Positions 42,310 to 54,030 of a stretch of DNA of 64,000 nucleotides are shown piece by piece; the stretch's first letter is position 1, and every line of letters starts with the position of its first letter. The translations under genes and the position numbers were made by a program. The stretch comes from Liopterus haemorrhoidalis. Taxonomy: Eukaryota; Arthropoda; Insecta; Coleoptera; Dytiscidae. The stretch covers positions 60,335,379 through 60,399,378 of the forward strand of contig OZ020615.1 of assembly GCA_963971575.1 (NCBI GenBank), given 5' to 3'. Under the pieces are notes generated by a model, which worked only from the letters and a program-made list of their open reading frames with translations, searched no databases and was not told where the DNA came from.

Positions 42310-42575
42310 AAGAAAACACAAATGCCCAAGTTCTCAGGAGGATGAAAAATGAAGTTGAAGTTTTAAAGAACGTCAAGATCAGGAAGCTGGAATACCTGGG
42401 AAATATTAGGAGGAATCCAAATAATTAACAGTTCCTCCAGCTTATAATGCAGGAGAAAATCAAATCCAGTAGAGAACTAAGTAGAAGAAGGACTTCGGGG
42501 CTCAAAAATTTACGACAATGGTTCGGGAAGTATTCAATAGAGGTATTTCGTGCTGCCGTCAATTCAAATATGACT
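42310..42575 (+). pseudogene. LINE C-terminal fragment, cut by a mariner
   Basis: The + strand reads NAQVLRRMKNEVEVLKNVKI, RKLEYLGNIRRN, a stop, QFLQLIMQEKIKSSRELSRR, RTSGLKNLRQWFGKYSIEVF and RAAVNSNM. This is the recurrent C-terminal block (KxRKLxYLGHIxRNxxY...GRRxxSWLKNLRxWFGxxSxELFRAAV) of insect non-LTR elements. Coding homology ends where the mariner sequence begins at about 42576. Confidence 0.82.
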
Positions 42576-43333
42576 AACGACGGTTCTTCCAATCCGCAAA
42601 GCAGTGCTGGAACTCGGATACTGGAATAGCTTTCATCTGATCGATTACAGACCTTTGAATGTTTTCGAGTGTTGTCCAAAATGTCAATCTTGGGAAGAGG
42701 GAAAAGTCACAAGGACTCAAGTCAGGCGAATAAGGAGCCTGAGGAGCCACAGGAATGTTTTTACTGTCCAAAAACTCGTTTATTGAAATTGTAGTTTTTT
42801 CTCATTCCCAATTCATTGGTCAAAATCTGATGAATGGTAGTGTGAGTCAAATTCAACTCTTCACCGATCATTCTGACTGTCAACCGACGATTTGAACGCA
42901 CAAGATCCCGGATTCTGTCGACATTTTCGTCGGTTCTTGAAGATGAAGGCCTTCCAATGCGTGATTCATCTTCAATCAACTCTCTTCCTTCTGAAAATAC
43001 CTTAAACCATCAAAAAAACTGATCCTTGACAAAACACTGTCTCCTTAGGCCTGCTGAAGTTTTGCAAAAGTTTCCGTTGCATTGTGCCTAAGTCTGAAGC
43101 AAAACCTGATAGCACACCGTTGCTCGAAATGAATGTCACTCATTTTTAGAACGTACTAGAAAATACTGTTTTACGAAAAAAATTGCTACGGACAACAAAA
43201 ATACTCTAGCGAGTTCAAACTCGTACTGCAGGCTTATCACATGTTCACCTGCCGCCCCTCCAAGTCCCGAGTCCCAAATGTTGCCAAATCAAACGCTATG
43301 TTGCCAGTCCGGTTACTTAATGTACACACCTCG
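42576..43333 (-). pseudogene. Mariner transposase with internal deletion
   Basis: The minus strand starts MSDIHFEQRCAIRFCFRLRH, NATETFAKLQQA, stop, GDSVLSR, then DESRIGRPSSSRTDENVDRI, RDLVRSNRRLTVRMIGEELN, THTTIHQILTNELGMRKNY. It then skips to NIPVAPQAPYSPDLSPCDFS, LFPRL, and VIDQMKAIPVSEFQHCFADW, KNRR. Both DNA-binding modules and the YSPDLSPCDF block with the third catalytic D are kept, while the first two catalytic acids are lost. The 5' terminal repeat ends CACCTCG at 43333 next to TA. Confidence 0.85.
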
Positions 43334-44261
43334 TAACACTGAAATTTGAATTATATAATCGTAACCAATATTTTAATTTGACAAGTATATAAGCTATTTT
43401 TATGAAAAGCACTAAAAAAAAAAACATTTGTTTTTTCTCAATTGAGATCTAACATTCTATTAATTTTATTACATAATCGCGGAATAAAGTAGTTAAATTG
43501 TATTCAAGAGTTTTTGTGTTTCAACACGTTTATAAAAACTTTTAAATAAAATATTCAACGGTCTTTTAAAAATGCCCCCTGCAAAGAAAACCAGTAATAA
43601 ATTTCAAAAAGTGTGTACCCCATCCATTAAATCCATGTAAAACAATTTTGTCACACCATAAAATACCACAACATAATCATAGTTTATGTAGGCAACAGAG
43701 CTATAAATCTCTCTTCCCTTCTTGGAGCAACAACTTGCTCCAATAACAGTCTTACATCAATGGACTAGAAGTGGCCTATTTACAGCTCAATCCCATAAAT
43801 ATTACTTGCCAGATATTCAGTCAATATAGAAATATACAGTACTTGCGGTTTGCACCCTTACTAAGAAAAACCCCAAACAAACCGACTTTTGCCAGGAAAA
43901 TACACTAAATTATATTCTCAGGGGTAAGTCTCATTTTTTATTGAGTGTTTAGCATTGTTTAGTTTTTTATTACCTGTGAATGGTTGTTGGGTGTTGGGCA
44001 GGAGTGTATTAGCTCTCAGGTATAACAGTAATAACTGATCTACAGAGATCAACTAAAATTCTCAATGAAATCATATTAGAACGGGTTTTAGAATTCCTAT
44101 TAGGACTAGGAATTTACTCCTTTTTGTCCGGCAAGATTGAAGGTTGAAGGAACCAGCTTGGTGTTCATCTCAGTATATTGTTAATTTTTGCAACTTTGAT
44201 CAAAAATTGAAGCATTCACTGCAAAAAAGTAGTGTTAAAGGGACTTCATGGTACACTAAAA
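43334..44261. other. Intronic interval, nothing firmly recognised
   Basis: A short frame starting MPPAKKTSNKFQKV at 43572 resembles the first residues of some transposases but stops after 22 codons. Confidence 0.35.
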
Positions 44262-44656
44262 AATTGATGTGAAGTGTGAATTTTCACACATTTCAGGGTT
44301 TCGCAGGTATTTATTAACTATGTGATGATTATTTGGGATGCCAAAACAAATTTTATGTCAAAATATTTTTTTATGAATTTTAATTCGAATGCCTAATACC
44401 ATTATTTAAGTTTCTAGCAAGGTTCATTAAGATTTTGAAAATTGCGCCTATGGCTTCCATTGGTTGCTTAAATCATAAGCCTCGCCCTCTGATACCTTCA
44501 AATATAGAATTAAATTATAATTTCAAAACTTCCCACTGGTTATTAAATTTACGCTTTTAAAAATTAAATGCAATATTTACCAAAATATAACTAGAATTTT
44601 GACAAAATAATTTAAACAAAATAAAAATGCAAAAAAAAACTGAAAAAATAAAAATT

Positions 44657-44732
44657 GACGGGATTCGAACACAGTTTCTTACAGTAGTTTCAACTTACTA
44701 AGCGACAATGCTACCACTGTGCTATACAGGAA
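44657..44732 (-). repeat. tRNA-like segment (SINE-type promoter), left unit
   Basis: Read on the minus strand: TAGCACAGTGGTAGCA resembles an A box (TRGCNNAGTGG) and GTTCGAATCCC a B box, about 45 bases apart. The acceptor stem does not pair and the T stem is incomplete, so it is tRNA-derived rather than a tRNA gene. Confidence 0.55.
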
Positions 44733-46007
44733 CACTCGTTTAGTATGTTAAATAGCGGATTAAATATATTACATATTTTACTTAAAAACACAAAAAATGC
44801 GTTATTTTCCGAAAACATAATCTGATCAAAAATTCCTGTTGTACTATTCCGGTTCACACCAATGTACATTACTGAGAATTTTTTCAGATTTTTAGTTTAA
44901 ACCATCTGGGCTACAGGGTGTGGGACAAAATTTTTTTTGCACACTTTTGGCAAAAATCGCCTCAAAATAATTTATTTTGCAAAAATAAAATTTGGATCGT
45001 TGATGCACGTACCAAGGGCTTTCATTTGATACCCTACACAGAATTGTAAAAAAATATTTTTTTTTTCGATGAGCTTATATTTGTTTATATTTTTAGGGGG
45101 ATATGTTTTTTAGATGTTTTAGTATTTTTCCTATGTGCGGGTCAAAGAGTTGTATAAGCATGCCAAATTTCAACTCTCTAGGTTTAGCCGTTTGGCTACA
45201 ATTTTTACCGAACAGACAGACATACAGACGACAAAATTACTTTTATGAAGTCCCTTGCTTTTGTGTTAGTTATTTACACTTCTTATTTGGTTAAATTTCG
45301 TGTAAAGTTTAAACTTCTATACTGGTTAAATTATAGTATTAGAAACTAAATAGTGTATAAAAAGTGAATAAAATCACTTAGCGAAACAAACTCATTGGCA
45401 GTCAATTCACACGTAACAGCTGCATTATATCAAGTCGTGATTCCTCTCTCCACTTATATTCGAACTTCTTTAACACCATATTTATTTATTGTCTGAACGT
45501 ATTAAAAAGGATGAAAAAGAGGTAAATTTTTTTCAAGCAAACTAGGTGGCCATATTCCATTATTTTATTGCATGTTTTTATGGTTTTGTAGGTATGACCA
45601 AAAAACCCTTATACCGTCATTTTGTCGTCTGTCTGTCTGTCTATTTGGTAAAACTTGTAGCCAAACGGCTAAACCTAGAGAGTTGACATGCTTATACAAC
45701 TATTTAACCCGCACATAAGAAAAATACTAAAATATCTAAAAAACATATCCCCATAAAAATATAAACAAATATATGCTCAAAATTCTGAGTAGGGTATCAA
45801 ATGAAAGTCCTTAGTACGTGGATTAACGATCAAAATTTTATTTTTGCAAAATAAATTATTTTGATGTGATTTATACCGAAAATGTGCAAAAAAAAATTGT
45901 TCCACCCCCCTGTAAGTCAGAGGGGGTAATCAAAATCTAAAACTTTTTTGGTTGACGATGTAAAGTATTTAATACGTTATGTAATACGGTAAACCAGTAA
46001 GCGTTCA

Positions 46008-46070
46008 TAGTCTAAGGGTTAGCCTTCTCTCTTCGTACTGCAAACTAGGGTTCGCTGCCGGGCTGGAGAC
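46008..46070 (+). repeat. tRNA-like segment, right unit
   Basis: TAGTCTAAGGGTTAGCC (A-box-like) and GGGTTCGCTGCC (degraded B box) in the position matching 44657-44732 of the inverted unit. It has diverged much more from it than the flanks have. Confidence 0.4.
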
Positions 46071-46168
46071 AACTTATTTTTTTCTGCTTTTTTTGCATTT
46101 TTATTTTGTTTAAATTATTTTGTCAAAATTCTAGTTATATTCTGGCAAATGTTGCATGTAATTTTTAA

Positions 46169-46782
46169 CCCGTAGTTGACCAAAATATACACATTCAACC
46201 AAGTGGGGTGTAGTATACCCTAGGCTTTTCTCATTTAATATCAATTAAAATAAGGTAAAATGTATACAGTTAGATGCTGTCAAGCCTATAGAACAATATT
46301 ACAAAAAAATAATTTTTTCAAAGTAATTATTTAATGCTTTTTTAATAATTTTTTCAATAAAAGTTAAAATCACGCCAATTTCTTTCCTAAATTGCATCAT
46401 ACTTCAAGTTGCGTCTCGTGTTGACTGACAACATTGCATCTCTCGTTCGCACCAACTCTCACACATACTAATTTAGCTAGCTCTCTGATTGGTCTATGTA
46501 TTTTGGTGGGGGAGACAATTTCTTTCTCATTTCTCAAGCAAAGCTTGAATTTTTAATTAGTTGCTATTAGATACTTCGTTATTTATTTATAATTCGTTCG
46601 AAATGGGCTGTTGCCAAATATAATTTAGACATATCTTTTTGTAAATGGTGTTTTTGATTTTTTGTCGATTAAAAATTAAATTATTGTTAAATATTAACTA
46701 ATTCATAAATATTGTCAATAGATACATCATTTCCACTATTAATATACTGGGGTGTGACACACCCCATTTGGTCAAGCTTGGG
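46169..46782. mobile_element. 614-bp piggyBac MITE with TTAA duplication
   Basis: TTAA at 46165-46168 and 46783-46786. The ends are CCCGTAGTTGACCAAA and CCCAAGCTTGACCAAA (inward), followed by GGGGTGTAGTATACCC and GGGGTGTGTCACACC. No coding capacity was recognised. It sits in the right unit of the palindrome. Confidence 0.88.
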
Positions 46783-47136
46783 TTAAAAACGTAAATTTAA
46801 TAATCAGTGGGAATTGTTGGAATTATAATTTAATTCTATGTTTCAAGGTATAGTACGAAATCAGAGGAGCGGAAACATATGACTGAAAACAACCAATAGA
46901 AGCCATAGGCACAATTTTCAAAATCTTAATGAACCTTGCTATATAAATAAATATTTGCGTAAAGATAATAAAAAAAAAAAAATAATAATAATAACAGCTG
47001 AGGACCGAGTTTTGAACAACACATTGCTAATAGAACAAATATTCGCAGGCATCCAGTATTATGTTGGCTTCTTACACTTATTAAATACCTACAAGACCCT
47101 GAAATGTGTGAAAATTCACACTTCAATTTTTTAAGT

Positions 47137-48160
47137 ATTAAAAACTTGACGCTGAGTACTTTTTCTAGCTTTAGCTAAAATCTATTAGTCTTGTTTTTTT
47201 TTCTCTCTCCCAGGTGCTCTGTCATTAGTCTCATTTGAATAAGTCGTTTCATTTAATTTCTGTCGAACTAAACATATTTTGAGACATGAAAAAGAAAACT
47301 GGGTGGCCATATTCCATTATTTTATTTCATTTTTTTATTTTATTTTTTTTATTTGTGGTTTTATATGATAAATTCATCATGAATCATTACCGTTTCTTTT
47401 TTGCAATGTAAATATAATATTTTTGCATTTATTTACTACAAATTTTACTGTGTGTTTATTAGTTTTTAATGCGGATTGATGTTTATTTATATATTATAAT
47501 CAAAATATACATCTAAATTACATGGCATGTAATTAATATGCGATATTTAACTATATATAGGGCAATTCATTATATTTAATCATTTTTTAATTTCACTTGA
47601 ATTATTTTACTGATTTTATTTATAATTTTATTTAAATTATTAAGATATCAACGATGTAGTCTCTAATTTGTGCACAACCGTGAGAAATTTTCTAATTGTT
47701 TTACTAATTGCAAAACTAAAATAAGAAAAATAAAGCTGGATACTTCTGATTTGAAACATACATAAAGGGTTCAGAATTAAAGTGAACCAAATCAATGAAT
47801 GTCAATTTTAAGAAAACTATTGCACTTAAAAATATAATGTTTGCCCTGGTAACCTAGTTTTGTATTTTTTAAATATATTTGTGGCTTTAAAATTTTTATA
47901 TTTACATTGTTTTGTGTAAAAATGTTCAAATATTAAGTCTACATTTTTTTCAACATAATTGTTAATAGTTTACCTTTAAAATAATAAATTTTATGATAAT
48001 GGCGTTCTTTACAAAAATGAAACCATTTTTACCCGCAGCACCTATATTGTAAAAACTGTATAAACTAGGTCATTACCCGTCAACAATAACGGATTTATAA
48101 TATAAAAATTTCAATTGTTTGTATGTGTATTTGGTTTCATTTTTTAATGTATCTTAATTT
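47137..48160. other. AT-rich interval with two dispersed repeats
   Basis: GGTGGCCATATTCCATTATT at 47303 repeats 45546 in the same direction. 47863-47955 resembles 20880-20984. Otherwise nothing was recognised. Confidence 0.5.
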
Positions 48161-48164
48161 CGTC

Positions 48165-48277
48165 GCCGGTCAGCGAATCAGTGGACAGGATATCACCCGT
48201 TAGCGAATCACGGGACAGGATGTCACCTGTCAACCAATCAAGAGATAGGGTGTCTCCAGTTAGCCAATCACGAGAAC
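48165..48277. repeat. 30-bp tandem repeat, about 3.5 units
   Basis: Units begin GTCAGCGAATCAGTGGACAG, GTTAGCGAATCACGGGACAG, GTCAACCAATCAAGAGATAG, GTTAGCCAATCACGAG. A diverged part unit reappears at 48985-49030 together with its flank (AACCTTAGGAAAAATTGA), so the 121-bp array lies between two copies of this segment. Confidence 0.85.
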
Positions 48278-48439
48278 CTTAGGAAAAATTGACATCATCA
48301 TGTTACCGACACTACATACAGACACTTGCTAATTATATAGTTAAATTGTTTATTCATAAACTTTTTAAGATGGGAAGACGATTCATTTTTTCAGTACCTA
48401 CATTTCATTTATATTGATAAAAATGAAAATAATTTGGTA

Positions 48440-48983
48440 CGTTAATGCCTACGAAACCCTAGACATTTCTGCATGTAATCATATTCGTAGATACTTCTAT
48501 ATAAATCTGCAAAATCCTGTTCATTTCGGTCAAAGGATATAGGAGTATTCTACGGTTTCTTGCTTATGCCTACGAAACCCTGGAAATTTCAATTATTTTA
48601 TTCGCAGATTTATTATTAGAAATATTTTTTACGTCGATCAAAGGATATAGAAGTGTCTAGAATTTCTTGTTTATGCCTACGAAATTCTAGACATTTCTAT
48701 ACGTAGTTTTATCCGCAGATTCTTAAAGAATAAATCTGCAAAATATTTTTCACATCGATCAAAGGATATAGGAGTGTCTAGAGTTTCTTGTTTATGCCTA
48801 CGAAACCCTAGACATTTCTATATGTTATTTTATTTGCAGATTCTTAGAAAATAAATCTGCAAAATATTTTTCATATCGATCATAGGATATAGGAGAGTTT
48901 AGAGTTTCTTTTTTATGGCTATGAAACCCTAGACATTTCTATATGTAATTATATTCGTAGATCTTAGAGAATAAATCTGCCTA
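48440..48983. repeat. 121-bp tandem array, about 4.5 units
   Basis: Units start TGCCTACGAAACCCTAGACA at 48446, 48567, 48674, 48795 and 48916 (spacing 121, 107, 121, 121). Each contains AATAAATCTGCAAAATA and ATCAAAGGATATAGGAGTGT. The units are 75-90 percent alike by eye. Confidence 0.9.
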
Positions 48984-49114
48984 ATACCTGTCAATCAAGA
49001 AACAGGGTTCAATTAGCCAATCACGAGAACCTTAGGAAAAATTGAGGTCACAATGTTACGCAGATTTCATACACACACTAGCTAATTATATATGTACGAT
49101 AAATTAAATGTTTC

Positions 49115-49965
49115 ACATTTCGCGGGATCTGGAGGAATAATGATCAAACCCGGAACCCGGACAAAACCCGGAATCTCTAGCTCAACTACATTCAACAATA
49201 AATAAATTTAAAAAAAAATAATAATTTTGTAATTTATACGTTAAACAAATAAATAATAAGATATGCATCTTCTTCCAAAAACGTAAATGCCCAGAACAAA
49301 ATATTGCTAATATAACCTATGTCATGTTATTAAAATTACCCGCTAGTAATTTAAATCTACTGCAAAAACTATAAAAAATATTATTACATTCACTAAATTA
49401 GTACACAACTTATAATTAAAGTACACATGTAAAATTTATAAAATTACTAATTTGCATATTGAAATAATTTGAAATTACCATAAAACAATTTAAAATATAA
49501 TTCAAAATTTACAATTTTACAACCAATTATTTTTGCAATTTTACTGAAATAAAATCGCGAATTAAAACATACGTGTTCAATTTAAGGTAGATTTCTTCTT
49601 TTATGCGCTGCATGGTGGACGTGATTAAGTCATTAAACCAATCTAAGCTTTCGATAAAAAGAATAAGACTTGAGAACGATCAGACGGCAGTCGTGATTGG
49701 TTAAATTTCTTGAGGATAAGTTGCTCAGTTAGTTAATGTGAGATTCTTAAAGATGTATTCAAATTAGGAACACAACTGTTCAATTATTATGCAAAAAAGA
49801 TTCCTATAGACTTCACTAGACCTTGTTTTACTTTTTGTTGGGTGTAAAGCTTGTATTAGACAGTGTTTCATGTAACAATTATGTTGTTACGGACAGTTTA
49901 TAGCAACAACGACTATTTTATGGTTCGCTGGAGTATACGCATTAAAGATTATATATAATTTTTCG
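49115..49965. other. AT-rich interval, nothing recognised
   Basis: No structure recognised. Confidence 0.4.
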
Positions 49966-49969
49966 TCGC

Positions 49970-50740
49970 CTGTAACTTTTTTCTACAGAAAAAGCTTCTT
50001 ATTATGTCTGGCAAGAAATGGCTGACAATGCTGTGCTGGAGTTCATAATAGTGCCACTTTCCGAACTTCTACTTTTTTCCTATCTCGTGCAGTCGTCTTG
50101 AAACTGTTTCTCAATAAAATCATAGGCTGTTTCATGAGTTCCTTTTACGTTTGCGATGGATTTTCATGTTTCAAATAATCGTCTTTCAATCGTTGTAGCA
50201 TCCCAAAGCATGATCATAGCAACAAAGACCTCATTGCTGGCCGAAGTTTACTCATTGAGCATTTAAGGTCATAATAATCCATTTTTAGTCTCCGGTAACT
50301 TTTTTATACAGAAAAACCTTCTTATTATGTCCGGTATTCAAGGAAATCCATTCTGATTGACAATGCTTTGCTCAAATTCATTGCAGTGTCTACTTTCCGA
50401 GCCTCTGAATTTTTCCTATCTCATGCAATCGTCTTGAAATTGTACCTATTTCATCAAATCTTAGCTATTCCATGAGTTCCTATTATATTTACGATGAATT
50501 TTTATTCCATAATGGTTTTATTGAGTTTGTTGACTAACAATGGGCGCATTTAGTGAACGCAACTCCTGAAATCAGGACTCAACCTGTTTGCTTTGTGATT
50601 ACAGTCAACTATTAGTTCGCTGAACGAACAGCTAGAGAAATACTGCGATCTGTACATCTTGAAAATGTTTCTCTATCAAATTGTTCGAATTGTTCCATGA
50701 GTTCTTTTTTCGTTTGCCATGGATTTTCATTCAATAATTG
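49970..50740 (-). repeat. Three diverged copies of a segment with possible transposase coding
   Basis: GTTCCTTTTACGTTTGCGATGG-like blocks recur at about 50136, 50473 and 50694 (TCCATGAGTTC...ATGGATTTTCAT). The first two copies share about 220 bp, including CCTATCTCATGCAATCGTCT. On the minus strand KKVTGDEKLYI (first copy) and VTGD-stop-KW (second) look like the first catalytic block of mariner, but no other block was found, so the identity is doubtful. Confidence 0.35.
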
Positions 50741-51031
50741 GCGAACACACCTGCTGGCAACTGTTAAACTATTAGCAACTGTTGAGTGACTACTGCGATT
50801 TTTAAGTCAACATACTCAACAGTTGCTTTCGCGTCCAATGCTTGAAAATCATCGGTTTTCAATCTCTGTGGCCTACAAGAGCGTGGTCAGTTAGTTAAAA
50901 TTTTTGGCGCATAGCAATAAAGGCTATTTGCTCCTAGAGCGTGGTCAGCTATTAACACTAAAATTTTCAGCTTTAAAAGGTCGAAATCAATATTGATATG
51001 CAGTTGAATCTCTAAAAGAGTTGCAGCAAGC
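50741..51031. other. Interval with a dispersed repeat
   Basis: 50891-50938 matches 22138-22186 (TTTTTGGCGCATAGC, GGCTATTTG). GAGCGTGGTCAG occurs twice nearby (50879 and 50937). Confidence 0.45.
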
Positions 51032-52070
51032 CAGTGGTGTAGCTTCAAATGTACCCCCCCCCCCACACACTGTTTATTGATACTTCCCAACACAAATATA
51101 CATACATTTTTAATGACTTGTGCCCCAAAACTTCTAGCGGGCCGTATGCGGTCTTTCGGCCTGAGGTCAAAATTGTAAAACCTTTCCAAGTAAAAACTTG
51201 GAATTTGATTTGCTCAGGGGCGGTGAAAAACGGGTTTGAACACGGGCGGCTAAGTACCCAGGATCTGCACTGGCTAAAAGCGTACATACGGACATTTTTG
51301 ACATTGACGTTGGCATATTTCAATATTTAGGTTTGCTTATTTATCAGTTTCCCTAGTATTTACTATCACAGAAGCTTTTTGAATTACCACTTTTGTACAT
51401 ATTTCATTGGTAAATAAAATGATAGAAAGAGCAAATGTCTGCTATGTGATTTATTTAATTATTTTATTTATTTATTTTGTAGTTTACAGAAATCGTGTAT
51501 AGAGAGTAATATATTTTGAGAAAATCCAGTTTTAATCAAGATTTCTCACAAATATTATTACAGATATCGATAGATCTCGCGTATACAAAGTACGTGTTAT
51601 AAGACTGCGGTCCCGAGTTATACTAATTTTACCGCTCGCGTCGATTCCACCACAAACTGAAGGAAGCACGCATTTTACTATTGCGTCATCTGACCTTGAA
51701 CACTATATCGGCAGAATCTTTGGGCCTTCCTCTCTTCAACTCAGTTATTATATTTGTTATTAGCTTTAATAGTTTTAAAATTACTGAAGGAAGTCTAGTG
51801 CTGGAGGACTGCGAGCGTATTTGGCGCCCGGGTGTGGCCATCTTATTACCGCCCTTAAAAAATTGGCGCGAATTTAAAAATTACACGAAGAAACTTAATT
51901 TTAGAATTTTTTAAAGATGGAAGAGGACCAGAAAGCTGAAAGCTCGCCTCCCATCTTTTGAAAAAATATGAAAATGCACTGCACATTCACTGGAAATTAA
52001 AGAAGCAGGTTGTACGGGTTGCAGACAGCAATGAAAACCAATCAAATCAGCTGACAAGTTTCGAATAAGA
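51032..52070. other. Intronic interval with a possible hAT left end
   Basis: CAGTGGTGTAGC at 51032 resembles the left end of CAGTGGCGTAGC-type hAT elements (compare 63100). No right end was found. 51241 ACACGGGCGGCTAA repeats 35446. GCGCCCGGGTG at 51821 has an inverted relative near 53091. Confidence 0.35.
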
Positions 52071-52600
52071 TTTATTCTTCATCGGGGCTACAATAGGATA
52101 TATAATATAAGTGTATATAACAGTAGAATGTAGTGTAACAATAATAAATTATGATTATAAAAGTATGAATGAAAGTATAATGTAGAATGTAGAAACTGAA
52201 TAGTATATAAAGTAAAAATAAAATAAATAAATGTATAAGAAATATAAAAATATAAAAAAATAAATAAAAATATAAAAAATATATAAAAATGATATAAAAA
52301 AAATGATATAAAAAATGATGAGTAAAAATAAAAATAAAATACATAAATATAAAAATATATAAAAATAAAAATAAATAAATAAAATAAATAAAATTAAAAT
52401 AAAGATAAAATAAATAAAAGCCATAAATAAAATATTTGCGTACCTGATAAGAGTGGTAAAAAATTCATATAAAGATGTGTAAGAGTGCATGTTGGAAAAT
52501 ATTAGTTAAAATTGATAAAAAATTGAAAAAATTGATAAAAAATTAGTATAAAATAGAAAACTAGTCACAATATAAAATAAATAAAATAATAAAATACAAT
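52071..52600. repeat. Low-complexity AT-rich tract (AAATAAA-type)
   Basis: Long runs of AAAATA, ATAAAT and ATATAAAAA. Open frames of 90-111 Phe/Ile/Tyr codons on the minus strand are products of this composition. Confidence 0.85.
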
Positions 52601-52601
52601 A

Positions 52602-52905
52602 CACTCATACCTCGCTTTACGGCCTAGATACGTTCCAGAAAAGTTGGCCGCAAAGCGAAAAGCCGTATAACGAATCAATTCCGAATTCTCAAAACCAAGA
52701 TCATTTGCTAGGTTCAATATGTTTTGTCGAAGTTCAGAAATAGAATCAACTTAAGGATCATTAGTTTTTATTCTTTCTGGCCATATTTTTTTCACATTTA
52801 TTATTTTTTTGGCCGTTTAACGAAACATTTTGGGCCGTATATTGAAAAAGTGCCATAATTAAAGAAGGCCGTTATAGCGAAAAGCCGTATAGCGAGGTAT
52901 GAGTG
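52602..52905. mobile_element. 304-bp TA-flanked MITE, Tigger/pogo-like ends
   Basis: TA at 52600-52601 and 52906-52907. Inverted ends CACTCATACCTCGCTTTACG and CACTCATACCTCGCTATACG. CATACCTCGyTTTA resembles known Tigger termini. No coding capacity. Confidence 0.85.
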
Positions 52906-52907
52906 TA

Positions 52908-54030
52908 CTAGGTACACAAAAACACATTAAAAACTATAATTAAGAGTAAAAAACTGTAGTGCACTAGACTGATAGTGAAGATCTGAGACTATTCCACATC
53001 CATTCACTGGAAATACAACCGAATATTCTGTGCTGAAAATTAATTAATATTCAGCTCTAAAAATAAAAATTTGGCGCCTCTAAAATCTGCCGCCCGGGTA
53101 CAATGTACCCATTGCACCAGGTTTCGACGGCCGTGGTCTGTTGTACACTTTTTTGGAACACACGGATTTTTACCGCTGGACGCTGTTCTAAACCGAAAGG
53201 ACAGACGTAATCTACACCAAAACCTATTGCTTAAACAAAATAGATAAAAGGACGATGATAAAATGCTGTTAAGGTATCAACTTCTGTGAAGGATCACAGG
53301 CATAATAAAAACATTTTATGCAAGCCTTGAAATATACAAGTTTAATTCTCTCAGGAACAAAATCCACTAGAAAAAATACTGGAAAAGTTTGCTTGTTTTT
53401 TCTAGTTCCTTTTCGGGAATAATAAATGTTCTTTCAGTATTATTTACATACACAATGAATATATGTCACATGTTTAATAATAAAGGTGTAGTTATCGTGA
53501 GTCCTAATTGTTATTTTTTAATTAGGCACGCTTACATTTTGAACATAATAAATGACGAGTAAAAATAAATTCATAGATTGCATCTCTCAAAAACGGTAGA
53601 AATCCGGAACTGAGAACAGCGGGTGATGAAACAGTCATTTTTTAAATACACGACACTAAAGTCTTGCAGTTTGTTAACAGACAATATACTAGCTGCAAAT
53701 AAAATGAGTAATGGTTTACATCCGACATGCAGTGGGCTTGTCATAGACAGCGACATACAATACATTAGCAGTGACCATTGACAACTTGTAAGACACGGGT
53801 TACTTTCTTATTTCTCTATTTTTTATCGCCCAGTTGATTGTGGTCAAGTTTTTCTCCACCGCAACATCTTCAGGAAATTATTGCGGATTTATTTTTATCT
53901 CCGTGACTAATTTATGGAAAAACTTGTTTGATTTAGTCAGTTTGTCTTTTACTTTTTTGGTACTGTTAAAAAATACAATGCGATTGGATACGAAGATAAA
54001 AAAGAAAAGAAACATACTATGCTATTAGCA
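52908..54030. other. Intronic interval, nothing recognised
   Basis: GGTACAATGTACCCATTGCACC at 53097 may be an element end without a partner. No coding signal. Confidence 0.4.

Larger units (their letters stand above)
44262..47136. repeat. 2.9-kb palindrome: two inverted ~1-kb units with tRNA-like segments
   Basis: The left unit, about 44262-45300, is repeated in reverse complement at about 45585-47136 (with a 614-bp piggyBac MITE in the right unit). Both outer ends read AGTGTGAATTTTCACACATT, TCAGGG. Matching landmarks inside are GACAAAATAATTTAAACAAA, a tRNA-like stretch, AGCATGCCAAATTTCAACTC and ACAGACAGACATACAGACGA. The loop is about 280 bp. A fragment of the same outer end occurs at 56755-56803, where it flanks a piggyBac element. 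Confidence 0.82.

Noticed and set aside
43572..43640. Frame starting MPPAKKTSNKFQKV
   Set aside because: Stops after 22 codons with no following coding; too short to support.
48165..48277. 30-bp regularly repeated units reminiscent of a CRISPR array
   Set aside because: Units are directly adjacent with no spacers, and the DNA is from an insect.
49970..50740. Mariner transposase
   Set aside because: Only a VTGDEK-like block was seen; without the HDNA or YSPDL blocks the call is not safe, so it is listed as a repeat.
52072..52490. Minus-strand frames of 90-111 Phe/Ile/Tyr-rich codons resembling membrane proteins
   Set aside because: Low-complexity AAATAAA DNA translates to such residues; no start context or domain.
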